A stretch of DNA of 64,000 bases. Origin: Adiantum capillus-veneris. Lineage: Eukaryota; Streptophyta; Polypodiopsida; Polypodiales; Pteridaceae. The notes beneath the pieces are model-generated. The model ran no database searches. It was given only the letters and a program-made list of their open reading frames with translations, and was not told the DNA's origin. Shown piece by piece: positions 1 to 10,976 of this stretch. The position numbers and the translations under genes were made by a program. The number at the start of each line of letters is the position of its first letter. Position 1 is the stretch's first letter. The stretch covers positions 107,328,549-107,392,548 of the forward strand of contig CM043953.1 of assembly GCA_014529385.2 (NCBI GenBank), given 5' to 3'.

Positions 1-1627
1 TGTCGGAGAATGGACTCGGGCTGCAGCACCTCCTCGTGGTCCTCGATCTCCGGTGGGTCTTCAATAGGGTGTTCTTGAGGTGGCTCTTCTTTGTAAGACT
101 TTAAGAGGCTCACATGAAAAGCATTGTGTATGAGCCAATGATTGGGCAACTTAAGTTGATAGGCCATCTCATTGATTGGCCTAAGAATCTGGAAGGGACC
201 ATAGTACCTTTTTGCTAGTTTAGCATAGTACTTTTGGTGGCCCGTAGGATTCTTGCCCGACGTGTGCCTTAATCGAGCCTTGGGAAACTTTAACAAGACC
301 CAATCGTTTTCTTTAAAGGCTTGGGCTCTTCTGTGCTTGTCAGCAGCAGCCTTTTGCCTTTGCTGTGAGATAGAGATAGCATCCTTAATCTTTTGGAAAG
401 ATTCTTGTAGGTCTCGGCTATACTCATCTGCAGCGAAGATCTTCCCATGTACCTTAAGTAGCAAGGGACTTTTTGATCTTCCCTCAATTACCTCGAAAGG
501 TGCTTTTCCTGTGGAAGTATGTACAGTGTTATTGTAAGCATACTCTACTAAAGGTAAGTACTTCTCCCATTGGGATCTTTGATCTACTTCCGTTACATAG
601 GCTTTTAGTAGATCGAGAATGGTTAGGTTAGCTATTTCACTTTGGCCATCAGTTTGTGGATGATAGGCCGAAGAGAAGTTTAGCCTTGTTCCTAAATTCT
701 CAAAGAGACCCTTCCAGAAATTACTGGTCATTCTAGGATCTCTATCCGACACTATGGACATTGGCAAGCCATGGTACTTGAAAATTTGTGAAATGAAGAG
801 GGTTGCCATTTGATGGGCTTTGATAGTCTTTTTGACAGGTATAAAATGAGCTTGTTTACTGAACCTGTCTACTATCGTCCATATTCCCGTATTCCCATGG
901 ATAGACTTAGGCAATCCAAAGATAAAATCCATGGATATGCTCTCCCAAGGTGAATTAGGGATTGGCAAGGGTTGAAGCAATCCAAGTTGCTTCCCTCTAT
1001 CAAATTTTGTCTTTTGACATACCACACATTTGGAAACATACTCGTGTATGTTCACTTTCATGGTAGGCCAATAGAAATATGTTTCAATTCCCTTTAGGGT
1101 AGACTGAATCCCTCTATGCCCCGCATATGGGGGAGCATGAGATTCATACATTACTTTCTCACGTAGTGAGTTAGTAACGCATAGTCTATTGCCATAGAGA
1201 AGATAACCATCTTGTAAAGTAAATGGTTCTTCTTTCTTCCCTAATGCAAGGGCTGAAATCACATCTCTAAAATCGGGATCAATAGCATACTCATCTATCA
1301 TTGAAGATAGATCATTGTGAGTTGCTATGGAAACCGCATTCACTCTCGGTCGTCTTGAGAGTGCATCGGCTACTTGATTATGCTTGCCAGCAATGTGAGC
1401 AATATGAAAATGAAATTGCGAAAGGAAATTTGCCCACCTCATTTGTTTGTCGGAAAGCTTGGTCTGCGTCATGAAGTACTTAAGACTTTGGTGATCCGTT
1501 CGCAGAATGAAAGGAGTCCCCAATAAATAGTGCTTCCATGAGTCTAAGGCATGTAGAACTGCAAGGAGTTCTTTTTCGTATATGCCTAGAGCTTGCTCAA
1601 TAGGGTCGAGCCTTCGACTCTCATAGC
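1..1627 (-). pseudogene. Element H RNase H and integrase region
   Basis: Minus-strand translation shows RNase H, then the integrase zinc-binding region and catalytic core, with the conserved gypsy block around the YHPQTDGQ-like motif near 640-670, and on to the GPFQI-like C-terminal part near 180. It is the continuation of H pol toward its 3' end. The left edge of the window cuts it before any 3' LTR is seen. Confidence 0.8.
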
Positions 1628-4600
1628 CTATGGCGTGCCCTTCTTGGAGTAAACAGCCCCAAGGCAATCACCACAAGCATCACATTGGACCTCAAATGGT
1701 TTTGAGAGATCCGGTAGTGTAAGCACAGGTTGAGAGATAAGCTTTTCTTTAAGCTTTTCGAAAGCATTGTTCTCCTTAGCAGACCACGTATACCTAACAT
1801 TTTTCTTTGTTAGGTCATGTAATGGTCCCGCAATTCGTGAGAACTTTTCTATGAAGCGTCTATAGTATGCACACATACCTATAAAGCTTCTTAGTTCATG
1901 AAGATTCCTTGGTTTAGGCCATCCTTTTATTACCTCTAACTTGGATGGATCCATTTGGATTCCATCTTGAGAGATAATGTGACCTAAATATTGAATCTCT
2001 TGCAAGAAAAATTCACTTTTCTTTCGATTAACATAAAGTTTATTCTCTCTTAAAACTTGAAATATTACCTGGAGGTGTTGCTTGTGTTCCTCCAATGAAT
2101 TAGAGTAGATGATAATATCATCAAAGAACACTCCAGTGAAGGTTCGATGAGGCCTGAACAGCTTCTCCATCAAGCGGTTGAATGTGGCTGGTGCATTAGT
2201 CAAGCCAAAAGGCATGACAATGTATTCGTAAAGACCAAATGTAGTACGAAATGCGGTCTTTACAATGTCTTGATCAACTATCCTTATTTGATGATAGCCA
2301 CTTTTTAGGTCAATCCTACTGAAGTAGGTCGATCCTTGTAGCTTATCAAATAGGTCTTCTACCCGTGGAACGGGAAACCTATTCTTGATAGTGATCCTAT
2401 TTAGTGCTCTATAGTCGACACACATACGATATGTGCCGTCTTTCTTTTGCACTAATAGCACAGGTGAGCAAAATGGAGATGAGCTAGGCCTAACCATGCC
2501 CTTCTCAACTAACTCATGCACTTGCCGCATAATCTCCTCTTGTTGAGCTTGAGAAACTCTATAAGGAGGTTTGTTAGGCGGTGAACTTCCTGGAAGAAGT
2601 TCAATTGCATGGTCGTCATTACCTCGTTTAGGAGGTAGCTCACAAGGGATGTCGTCAATAAAAACATCTTGAAACCCCTTGAGAAAATTGGATAACTCTA
2701 ATTCCTTTTGGTTGCTTTTATTTTCTTTTGTTAAAGCATTAGGTTCATTTTGAGAATCTTTAACAAAAATCATGTACACGGAAATAGAGCTCTTTATTGA
2801 CTTGTTGAAAGCTGGTGTATGTACAATGGGGATGGTGTTACCCATCTCCTTAGCATCTATATACATGTCCTTTTCCCTGAACTTAAAGGAGATTCTCCTT
2901 TCAAGAAATTTAACATCGGCAGCCAGGCGGTCAAACCATGGTGCCCCTAGGATTACATCCTCATGCTTGAGAGGAGAGATAAAGAAGTCCTCTTTGTCCA
3001 CATAGCCTTGGACATGAAGCCTCAATTTCCCGATTAAGGGAGTGACTGAAGCTTCTTGCCCCTTGAAGGCACTGTCTGCGGGTAGGATATCTCCCATCTC
3101 GTAGGATTGTATGCCTAGCTTGGTGGCTAACTCCATAGATATGAAATTGTGAGTAGAACCAGGGTCAAAGAGAATAAAAGAATCATGTTCTCTTACCTTT
3201 CCCCAAGCATGGCATAGAGGAGATCCTTTGTGGTGAGTTTGATGAATCTCCTCCTCTTGGATTTCAACCAAAGAAGCTCTAGGAGGATCTTGGCGGTTGT
3301 TCTTTTGGGGACAAGCGCGGTACGCATGCCCTTGTTCGCCGCACTTGAAACACCGGTTATCTTTACGATAACGCTCAAGCTCTTCAGGAGAGAGTTTATT
3401 CTTTCCTTTGTAAACTCCCTTCTCTTTAGCTTTGTTGGAATTGCCCTTAGGAGACTTTTGGACATTGTCCTTCCCCTTAGGCTCATTGGAACCCTTGTTT
3501 TCCGGGGGCTTATTATTTCTTTTACCCCCCGTTTGGAAATTGATTCGCGAGGCCACCATAGTATGGTGTATTACCGCCGATATGGTACGTGGCCTTTGGG
3601 AGTTGACATACTCCGCCATTTCTTCGGTTAAGCCCGCACAAAATTGTTGCTTTTGCTCTCCAAAATCCAACTTTTTGAAGACAGTGGCTTTGAGTTGTAG
3701 GTCCCAAAACTTGTCTACATATTTGTGGATGGATTCATTGGGAGAGAGCTTTAAGCTTCGCCATTCGGTGAGTACTTTGTCTTTGGCATTGGTGGCCAAA
3801 AACTGCTTCATAATGGAAGCTCTTAAAGCCTTCCATGTTCGTGGAGCTTCACCGTTGGCTCGTAGGCTAGACCACCATTGTCTGGCGGACATTTGAAAGT
3901 GCATAGCTACATGGCGTAGCTTAGAGGACTCCGTGAAGCCCTCATCTCCAAACGCCGCATCGAATTGCTGGATAAAGGCCAAAACTTTGTCTGTAGCACC
4001 GAAGGTGCCATCATAGGTAAGGAAAGAGATGCTCTTCCCTCCCTCTTTGAATTTCTTCAGCTTGGACGACCTCTTCCATGCGGCATAGGATTTCCTATGG
4101 CCTCTTCTTTTTGATGGTTCAAAAGTTGCACCATCACTTTCTTCAGAAGGTGAAGAATTTGAAGAAGGTGGAGAAGAGGGTGACCTCTTTCTCGCCTTTT
4201 TCTTGTCTTGATCTTTGTCGTCTTCACCATAGCTTTCATAAGAGGAAGAGGATGAAGAAGATGGAGAAGAGGGTGTCCTCTTTCTCGCCTTTTTCTTCTC
4301 TTGCTTTTTATCATCCCTCTTTGAATTGTGGTGAGGAGAAGAATATGATGGTCTTCTCCGCTTTGGTGGTGATGGAGAGCGTTTAGCCCGCCGTCTTCGT
4401 GGAGCCATCTCCGCCGAGGTGGCGGAAGACTCGCTTCTTTCTCGTTCCTTCGGTGGAGGCTCTTGAGTTCTCCTTTGGGAAGGAGATGCATCATCAAGAA
4501 GTAAGTTCTTGAGCCCTTCATATGGATTCTCTTCTTCTTCCCGAATCGGAGAGAGACCTCTTTTGGTAGTCTCACAAGGAGGCTTCCTAGGTGTTCTCTC

Positions 4601-4798
4601 GTCATGGTGATGAGCTTGGAGAATCCCGTGAGCACGGAGCTGCCGTTGCACTTCACTTTGGAGAGATGGATTGCCCATGGCTTGTTGAAGCCTAGAAACA
4701 AGATAGTTAACAAGCATTGAAGCATCATTAGTAGCTTGCTCATGAGCAAAATCAAAGTTATCAACATTAATTTCACTCTCTTTACTATTGTCAGCCAT
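1628..4798 (-). CDS. Element H gag-protease-reverse transcriptase polyprotein
   Basis: One frame of 1056 codons. Residues about 115-240 form an Arg/Ser/Lys-rich, SR-protein-like segment that includes two similar KKKARKR-(S/T)PSSP-polySer modules. The Gag core follows at about 255-420 (FIQQFDAAFG, ARQWWSSL, VDKFWDLQL). Then come a CCHC knuckle (CFKCGEQGHAYRAC), a retropepsin motif (FILFDPGSTHNFIS), reverse transcriptase (VLLVQKKDGTYRMCVDYRAL, GVFFDDIIIYS) and the start of RNase H (FEVQCDACGDCLGAVYSKKG). The coding sequence ends 400 bp before the primer site. Its products would build virus-like particles and copy the element's RNA in the cytoplasm. Confidence 0.9.
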   Translation of the reverse strand: MADNSKESEINVDNFDFAHEQATNDASMLVNYLVSRLQQAMGNPSLQSEVQRQLRAHGILQAHHHDERTPRKPPCETTKRGLSPIREEEENPYEGLKNLLLDDASPSQRRTQEPPPKERERSESSATSAEMAPRRRRAKRSPSPPKRRRPSYSSPHHNSKRDDKKQEKKKARKRTPSSPSSSSSSSYESYGEDDKDQDKKKARKRSPSSPPSSNSSPSEESDGATFEPSKRRGHRKSYAAWKRSSKLKKFKEGGKSISFLTYDGTFGATDKVLAFIQQFDAAFGDEGFTESSKLRHVAMHFQMSARQWWSSLRANGEAPRTWKALRASIMKQFLATNAKDKVLTEWRSLKLSPNESIHKYVDKFWDLQLKATVFKKLDFGEQKQQFCAGLTEEMAEYVNSQRPRTISAVIHHTMVASRINFQTGGKRNNKPPENKGSNEPKGKDNVQKSPKGNSNKAKEKGVYKGKNKLSPEELERYRKDNRCFKCGEQGHAYRACPQKNNRQDPPRASLVEIQEEEIHQTHHKGSPLCHAWGKVREHDSFILFDPGSTHNFISMELATKLGIQSYEMGDILPADSAFKGQEASVTPLIGKLRLHVQGYVDKEDFFISPLKHEDVILGAPWFDRLAADVKFLERRISFKFREKDMYIDAKEMGNTIPIVHTPAFNKSIKSSISVYMIFVKDSQNEPNALTKENKSNQKELELSNFLKGFQDVFIDDIPCELPPKRGNDDHAIELLPGSSPPNKPPYRVSQAQQEEIMRQVHELVEKGMVRPSSSPFCSPVLLVQKKDGTYRMCVDYRALNRITIKNRFPVPRVEDLFDKLQGSTYFSRIDLKSGYHQIRIVDQDIVKTAFRTTFGLYEYIVMPFGLTNAPATFNRLMEKLFRPHRTFTGVFFDDIIIYSNSLEEHKQHLQVIFQVLRENKLYVNRKKSEFFLQEIQYLGHIISQDGIQMDPSKLEVIKGWPKPRNLHELRSFIGMCAYYRRFIEKFSRIAGPLHDLTKKNVRYTWSAKENNAFEKLKEKLISQPVLTLPDLSKPFEVQCDACGDCLGAVYSKKGTP

Positions 4799-5202
4799 TC
4801 TAACAACTTTTAGGTGTAAACTTTTTAGGTGTACTTTGGCACTTCAAGCCCTAGTTGCTACTCCTCTTTACCCCTTTAGAAAAAGCACTCAAGCTACTGT
4901 ACCCGCGGCTCGAATACCATTAATTGCAAGGAATAGAAGAGAGGGTCTTTCCACACCAAGACAGCACCGGCTCCTGTCAAGCTTCTAATAGCTCAATAGT
5001 GGTTAAGCCATAGGCAAGCCCCGTAGGACTCCACTATTAAGACCATAGCTCTCGACGGTGATGCCCCGTTAACTGCACAAAGGCAGGCGCACTGCAAGGC
5101 TAAAAAATCCCTATTCTACTTACTCACAGGCAATTAATAATACCAACCATTTGTAGCTAGCTTGAGGACCTCCCTTCTTGAGCAAGAAAAGAGAAACCTT
5201 GA

Positions 5203-5214
5203 GCTCTGATACCA
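5203..5214 (-). other. Element H primer-binding site (initiator Met tRNA type)
   Basis: The minus strand reads TGGTATCAGAGC, the standard plant initiator-Met tRNA primer site, one base inside the LTR end at 5216. Confidence 0.9.
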
Positions 5215-5215
5215 A

Positions 5216-6743
5216 TGTAACATTTAATGGCCTAGAATCTTATGTGTAGCGGAAATTAGCATGAACATAGTGGGCATTTCATTAGAATAGATTCCTAATG
5301 AGAATTTCAAGAGTGCTTGGGTGGAGAGAGCAACAAAAAGCATAACACCTAGTTAGATAGCATCGACAATACTTTCAAAAGAGAGAGCAATTAAGCTATT
5401 GACAACAGTTGAGGACCGGATTTGCATGGAGCCGGTCCCCCCTCCAAAAGGCTTTGTATTATGATTTCTCCCATCAAGAGAGACATTGTACAATACAATT
5501 CTTTGTGTTCCTTCAAGACTAGCTAGTGCAATGAAGATGGAAGCTTCATACACCAAGCAAAACACTTAATCAAACACAACTTGAATTATCCCCGTTCTCA
5601 GACCCAAGACCTCACACACCTTCGAAGATGGTGAGAGCTAGCAGGGTATGAGAGTAGATTGAGAGGAAAAAGAAGTATCTTACGAGAAAGATGTACATCT
5701 CCTCACATAATCACTCATATTAGCATAGCTTAGCTTAGTAATTAGCTTGGTAGAGAAGATGAGCATGCATTGAAGCTTGGCTCTTGGTTGGATTTGCATC
5801 CACATGCCAAGAGAGTGTTGATGTAGGCTTCTATCTCACAAGCTTGGAGTAGGTGATGAGCTCTCCATTAAAGCTTGGGAGGAGATAGAGTATTTTCCCT
5901 TCACACATGGTCAAGTGTGAGTGTGTGTGTGTCAATGCCAAGCAAAAATCAGCCCCCTCTCTCTCTTGGGCGAGCCCTAGCTGCTAAATAGGTCTGGCTT
6001 TTGCCTCATTGGACCTCCCCAGGTCAAGCCAATAGGAATTAAGCAGCATAAGTGATAGCCTTTAGACATGTGTCCCCCTTTCCCCTTTTGTGAGAGCTTT
6101 AGGTAATTAAATAATTAAACTAAACTCTCATTGGACCCCTTTGCCTCCTGGCCAATAGGAATCAGGCAAGCCATGGGGCTCCTGAATGCTCATTGGACCC
6201 CTTGGGAGACTGCCCAATAGTCTTCTAGGAGACTTAATTCTTATTGGTTTCTTTTATTAAATGTTTTTAAATTAATTAAACTAGATTTACTCTAGCTTAA
6301 TTCTCATTGGTCCACTTCAAGGGTCTTCCAATAGGAATTGGGCACACCTTGTGGACATCTGGCCTAGGGAGCTGACATGTGTCCCTCATTCCCTTTGTGT
6401 AAAGGGAGCCTGTGTGTGTGTGTGTGGCTTTCTCTCTCATCCCCTAGCTTTGGGGCTCGCCCCCTCCCATGTAGGGATGTGCAAAGACTTTTAGGGCACA
6501 CACAAAGCATCCAATTTTCCCTAGGGTTGACCTTTGGACTCAACCTTTGAATTTTGGAACCTTAGCATTTTGGAAGTCTTAATGGGCTGAACCTTAGGGT
6601 CTTTTTGGCCCATTGTTTCACATGGCTCTTTTGCAGATGGCCCCCCCTTTGGATCCCTATTTTCCCTCCTTTGGATCCCTACTGTGGCCGGTCTGCTAGC
6701 TTAACCAATATTCTAGCTTTTTCTCCCTTGGCACTTCCCCACA
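5216..6743 (-). repeat. Element H 5' LTR
   Basis: The inner end at 5216 is fixed by the adjacent primer site and starts TGTAACATTTAATGG on the plus strand. The outer end is placed at CCCCACA (6743), which gives a TG...CA LTR of about 1.5 kb, but this end is tentative because the partner LTR is outside the window. It contains four CCAAT-centred imperfect inverted repeats between 6008 and 6345. Confidence 0.65.
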
Positions 6744-6790
6744 TTAAATGATCAGTTTAATATGAGAAAATCATTTAGGAGAATTAGATA

Positions 6791-7146
6791 TTGATTATTA
6801 TGACAGATGTCATCTCCTGGGATGCATTGATTGAGGGATATGCCCATGTTGGACAAGCCCAGGAAGCTCTGGGATGTTTTCGGCGAATGCGAAGCAAGGG
6901 TGTCTCTCTAGATGAAATCACATATGCTCTCAACTCGAAGGCAAGAGTCGGGGTTAGGAAGCTCTGCACTGTTTTCGATAATTGGGGAGAGAGGGCATCT
7001 CTCCAAATGCAATCACGTAGACTTGCACCTTGAAGGAATGTGGCATTACACAAGATGCTGATATAGGCAAAAGAATTTGCGATTATATAATTGTAAGTCA
7101 GGGGTCATTGAAAGAAAATGTCGTGCTTGGCACTACCTTGGTCAGA
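6791..7146 (+). pseudogene. PPR protein relic
   Basis: The frame from 6791 encodes DVISWDALIEGYAHVGQAQEAL then RMRSKGVSLDEITYAL, a clear PPR motif of the plant PLS type. Further on, another frame reads GISPNAIT, then TCTLKECG, IGKRICDYI and LKENVVLGTTLV, the next motifs of the same kind of array. An in-frame stop follows GISPNAIT, and frames change, so this is a decayed fragment, not a working RNA-editing or RNA-binding factor. Intact PPR proteins act in plastids or mitochondria. Confidence 0.75.
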
Positions 7147-7660
7147 AGGGTGTCTCTCATATGCATTCACATAGCACCGCCGAAGGCGGCGCCGTTGCAC
7201 TAGTTGAAGTTTAAAAAAATAAAAGGCTGACTTTTGCACCTTTCCACTAAAAGATGACCTTTCACCTTGGAAATCAAAATCATGCTGCCACATCATTCAC
7301 ATCAACCATCCTTTCTCTCCAATCTTCAATTTGTGAAGTAACAAAAAACGTTGCTTGCACAATGTTGAGGAAAAATCAATTTCACAAACATACAAAATTC
7401 CCTTTAAGTTATATTCAAAGGGGAAATTTTTTAAGTAATTGGCATTTTTCACAATATCACTCTATTTTCTTAAATTTTCTAAGCCCCTTCAATCGGCTTT
7501 TTTTATTTTCTAACCCGGTCAAGGCTAAGCTGAGGCACACTTTTCTCAAATATTGTTGCTCCACGTAAGATCTTTGCCTCATTCTTGCTAACTCGTGCTT
7601 AGGAAGGGAAAATGCACACGACCAATCACACATTTTCCGACCCTTGAGACTGGCAAGTTC

Positions 7661-7742
7661 TTGTGAGAGAGAGAGAGAGAGAGAGAGAGAAAATTGGCAA
7701 GCATGCATGTTGCACTGCCTGCATGGTTGCACCCTGTTTGTG

Positions 7743-7827
<85 letters not shown>

Positions 7828-8005
7828 AAGTAAATTCACGCTTGCACCCCGTTGTGACATGCGTCAGTGTGTGTTTGTGCGTGTGTGAGTGAGAGAGAGA
7901 GAGAGCATGGCTTTATGGCGCCATGTGCATGTGCGTGCGTGTGTGTGCGTGCGTGTGAGAGAGAGAGAGAGAGAACACGAACAAACGCATCGGTCAATGA
8001 GTGTT

Positions 8006-8046
<41 letters not shown>

Positions 8047-8082
8047 ACACGAACAAACGCATCGGTCAATGAGTGTGTTTGT

Positions 8083-8151
<69 letters not shown>

Positions 8152-8224
8152 GGTGAGGCCTATGTACCGCCATGACCCGTCAGTGAGTTTTAAATGTATA
8201 TGAGGTGCCCTGTGTGCGTGTGTT

Positions 8225-8264
<40 letters not shown>

Positions 8265-8299
8265 TGTCACAAATTTGGCAATGGTTGCTCGCTTTAAAT

Positions 8300-8398
<99 letters not shown>

Positions 8399-8416
8399 TT
8401 TTTCTTCCTTCTGAGT

Positions 8417-8500
<84 letters not shown>
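7661..8500 (+). repeat. Array of eight (TG)n(AG)n compound microsatellites
   Basis: After a lone AG tract at 7661-7690, eight tracts follow in the same order on the plus strand, TG first and AG second: about 7739-7827, 7867-7905, 7923-7973, 8003-8046, 8071-8148, 8211-8261, 8302-8395 and 8419-8500. Short spacers separate them. Two of the spacers share the sequence acgaacaaacgcatcggtca, so part of the array arose by duplication of a unit containing both repeat and spacer. Open frames here code only dipeptide repeats and are not genes. Confidence 0.95.
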
Positions 8501-8506
<6 letters not shown>

Positions 8507-8779
8507 GGTTGGCTCCATAGTCACGATCATCGAAGGCATTGAATCAAATCCAAGGCGAGGGGCGGAGGAAAACAAATCTAAGGTCTATGTTGAAGACGAG
8601 CAAAATTGAGGTGGAGGGTGAGCAAACCCAAGGTGGCGTGTGTGAATCCAAAGCGGCATGAGAAAATCCAAGGTGGCAAATGCAGGAGGTAGAGAAAAAT
8701 CTCCATTATATTAGAAGTTTTTTACACTGAATTCCTCCACTAAATTCCTCTAGGATTTGTGGTGTTCCTATTGTCAAGT

Positions 8780-9205
8780 TAGGATTTAGATGTGAATCTC
8801 AAAATTCGTAAGTGGAATTGTGCTAAACTTGGGTTTTTTTCTCACCTCTAATTAAAATTTATAGCTAAATCTCAAAATTAATAGGAAGGATTACACTAAA
8901 CCTACGTTTTCTTGAGTATTCACAAACAATACACTGCTAAATCTCAAAATTTATAGGTGGAACTACACTTAACCTAAGTTTAAAAAAACTTACATATTAG
9001 AGAATTTGCGGTAACATACAATACAGTGCTAAATCTCAAAATTTATAGGTAGGATTACACCAAACCTAAGTTTAAAAACTAGCATATGAGAAAATTTGTG
9101 ACAACATACAGTACAATGCTAACTCTCAAAATTTATAGGTAGGATCACACTAAACCTAAGTTTAAAAACCGATGTATGAGAAATTTGCGGCAACTCTACT
9201 ATGTT
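8780..9205 (+). repeat. Diverged ~90-bp tandem repeat, about five copies
   Basis: A unit containing gctaaatctcaaaatttata, then an (t)aggattacactaaacctaag-like block and a gcatatgagaaaatttgcgg-like block, recurs with starts at about 8788, 8863, 8936, 9028 and 9118. Spacing is 90-92 bp for the last copies and about 73 bp for the earlier ones. No coding potential is seen. Confidence 0.75.
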
Positions 9206-9477
9206 TCAATGTTTTCCCCCTAAACTTTGTAGGTTTTCTCATCTTTGAAATTAGAATTTAAAGGTGAATTTCAAAATTTTGTATGTCGGAATATGCAAAA
9301 CCTACGTTTTTTTCAAGCATTTAGATACCCACTCATATACAATGCTTCTACTTAGACACTTGGAAAACGTACATATGAGTAATTTTAGATGCAATCTACT
9401 TCTACTATCTATACTATATGCCCAACAAGGTCAAGAACCTAGACTGTTGTTAGCTGATGCGCGTAGTGCATTATTTC

Positions 9478-9570
9478 TCTAGATTTTATCACCTATGCTT
9501 GCCCCTTGAACGGGACATTATGCCAAAATTTGACATGGGAAAAAAATTTATAAGGAGATTGTTAGTTAAA
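9478..9570 (+). pseudogene. PPR relic fragment
   Basis: One frame reads LDFITYACPLNGTLC and the next reads DMGKKFIRRLLVK, the usual order inside a PPR array (V/LDxITYAxxLKxCG followed by DxGKxIHxxI). The frame change shows decay. It may be part of the same old gene as the relics at 6791 and 10130. Confidence 0.5.
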
Positions 9571-10129
9571 GTCATTGCAATAAAAATTGTTTTTTCCACA
9601 CTCCTTTCTTTTGGACTATAAAAATTTCCCTTTTCCGTCGGAGTGTTTGCTTTGCAATTTTGGTGATATAGAGGATATATTACAGACATATGTTGAATAC
9701 CAGCAAAAAGGGAATGGCAAGTTGAAGGCTAAGTCTATTGTGTAAGCTTCATAGGGTCCGAATTGATAGCAAGCTTGAAAGAGTAGAGGGTTGCCATTAG
9801 GGAGGAACATGATACCTGTAAGGAGCCCAATTGCTAATGGTCCTACAAGAAGCCCAATTGATGATGGCTTACAGAGTCCATGTATGGGTGTTGATGAGGA
9901 ATTTGGTACAGACAATACCATTGCAATAGGTGGAAGCAATCGTGGACATGGTTGTGGCCGCATACAGGTTGCTACAACAAAATAGAAAAGGTGCCCAATG
10001 CAAATCATGTGGTGTAGAGTAGACACTACGTCAAGACAAAATTGCAGTGTGATTATATTTGCATTGTCTGACCTAAACAAGTAAATGGAATCTGCAATAG
10101 TACATAGGCATGTGTATGCTATGCTTGAA

Positions 10130-10680
10130 CTTTAAAGCAATTGGAGGTAGGTTTCTCTCCAAACACATGTACCTATGTTTGCATTTTGAAGGCATGTTGT
10201 ATTATGCAAGGCAATGACTTCAATAAACAAATTCAATGATGTTGGCCAATAGGTGTTGGAAAATGTTGTCATGCTTTGCAATCCTCATGTATAACAAGTG
10301 TCATGTACTTTGCAAAGCACACTAAGTGTTGATGAACGTCCTGCTCTAAATGTCATTTCTTGGATTGTGCTTCTGTTTGAAAATGTTTCGGTTGTCATAT
10401 CTTGGAATATGCTTACTTTTGAAGCACATCCAGTTTCTTGATGACCTTCTTGTTTGTATTTTCATCTATGCACGTGAAGTGTGGTGTACTTTTTGAAACC
10501 ACAACAAATCGATGGGCTTCATGTCTTGATTGTTGTTCACCAACATGGGTAGGGCAAGGAGCTCTTAGATGTATTCAATGGGTGCTAAGTTAGGCCATAT
10601 TGCCAACTGTGATCATGCATGTGACATCATCTAGGATATTGACGTGTCAAATAAATGTATGAGGAGATTGTTAGCTAGGG
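10130..10680 (+). pseudogene. PPR relic with several eroded motifs
   Basis: GFSPNTCTYVCILKACCIMQ with NDFNKQIQ just after is a recognisable PPR motif. It is followed by ALNVISWIVLL, then VVISWNMLTFEA and, near 10545, GKELLDVFNG. Stops and frame changes interrupt them. The order and orientation agree with the relics on either side, so a PPR gene of several motifs once lay here or was copied here. Confidence 0.6.
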
Positions 10681-10782
10681 ATTGCTAAATAAAGTTATCA
10701 TGATCTGGTTGACATCTATATCACCCATGGTATTTTCACCATGGATTGAGTAAATAAGCTCTAGGTTGTTTTGATTTGATGC

Positions 10783-10884
10783 AAATAGAGGGACTCGCTT
10801 TTAAGGACGACATGTGCGCTTGCATGTTGATGGCATGTGGAATCATGTAAGACATTAACATGGACAAACAAATTCATGACACAT

Positions 10885-10890
<6 letters not shown>
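10783..10890 (+). pseudogene. PPR relic fragment
   Basis: The frame reads QIEGLAFKDDMCACMLMACG, an in-frame stop two residues later, then DINMDKQIHD, a PPR motif of the same type as the upstream relics. It runs straight into the microsatellite at 10880. Confidence 0.6.

Positions 10891-10976
<86 letters not shown>
10880..10976 (+). repeat. Compound microsatellite (CATA)n(CA)n(TA)n(GA)n
   Basis: Four simple-repeat types abut without spacers over about 97 bp. Confidence 0.95.

Larger units (their letters stand above)
1..6743 (-). mobile_element. Element H: Ty3/gypsy LTR retrotransposon, open at left edge
   Basis: It reads right to left: 5' LTR at 5216-6743, initiator-Met type primer site at 5203-5214, gag-pol from 4798, then RNase H and integrase to the left edge. 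Its 3' LTR lies outside the window, so target duplications and age cannot be judged. The gag, CCHC knuckle, protease, reverse transcriptase, RNase H and integrase order is that of Ty3/gypsy, and the integrase part is close to that of the chromodomain elements F and G in this window. It looks largely intact with perhaps one or two breaks. Confidence 0.9.

Noticed and set aside
3193-4806. Several 100-250 codon frames overlapping the H gag region on both strands
   Set aside because: They are shadows of the biased codons in the Arg/Ser-rich Gag; only the long frame has conserved motifs.
5203-5214. Initiator-Met tRNA gene fragments (also at 41877, 44429 and 51163)
   Set aside because: Each is a 12-14 base primer-binding site next to an LTR, not a tRNA gene.
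7661-8500. CRISPR-like look of repeats with spacers
   Set aside because: The repeats are dinucleotide tracts of variable length, the spacers are partly duplicates, and this is plant nuclear DNA.
7588-8609. Open frames of 60-100 codons encoding HTHTHT, SLSLSL, VCVCVC or ERERER repeats
   Set aside because: They are translations of TG and AG dinucleotide repeats in several frames and strands; no unique protein sequence.
9791-9985. 64-codon frame with Gly/Arg-rich end
   Set aside because: Short, no recognisable motif, and surrounded by decayed PPR sequence.
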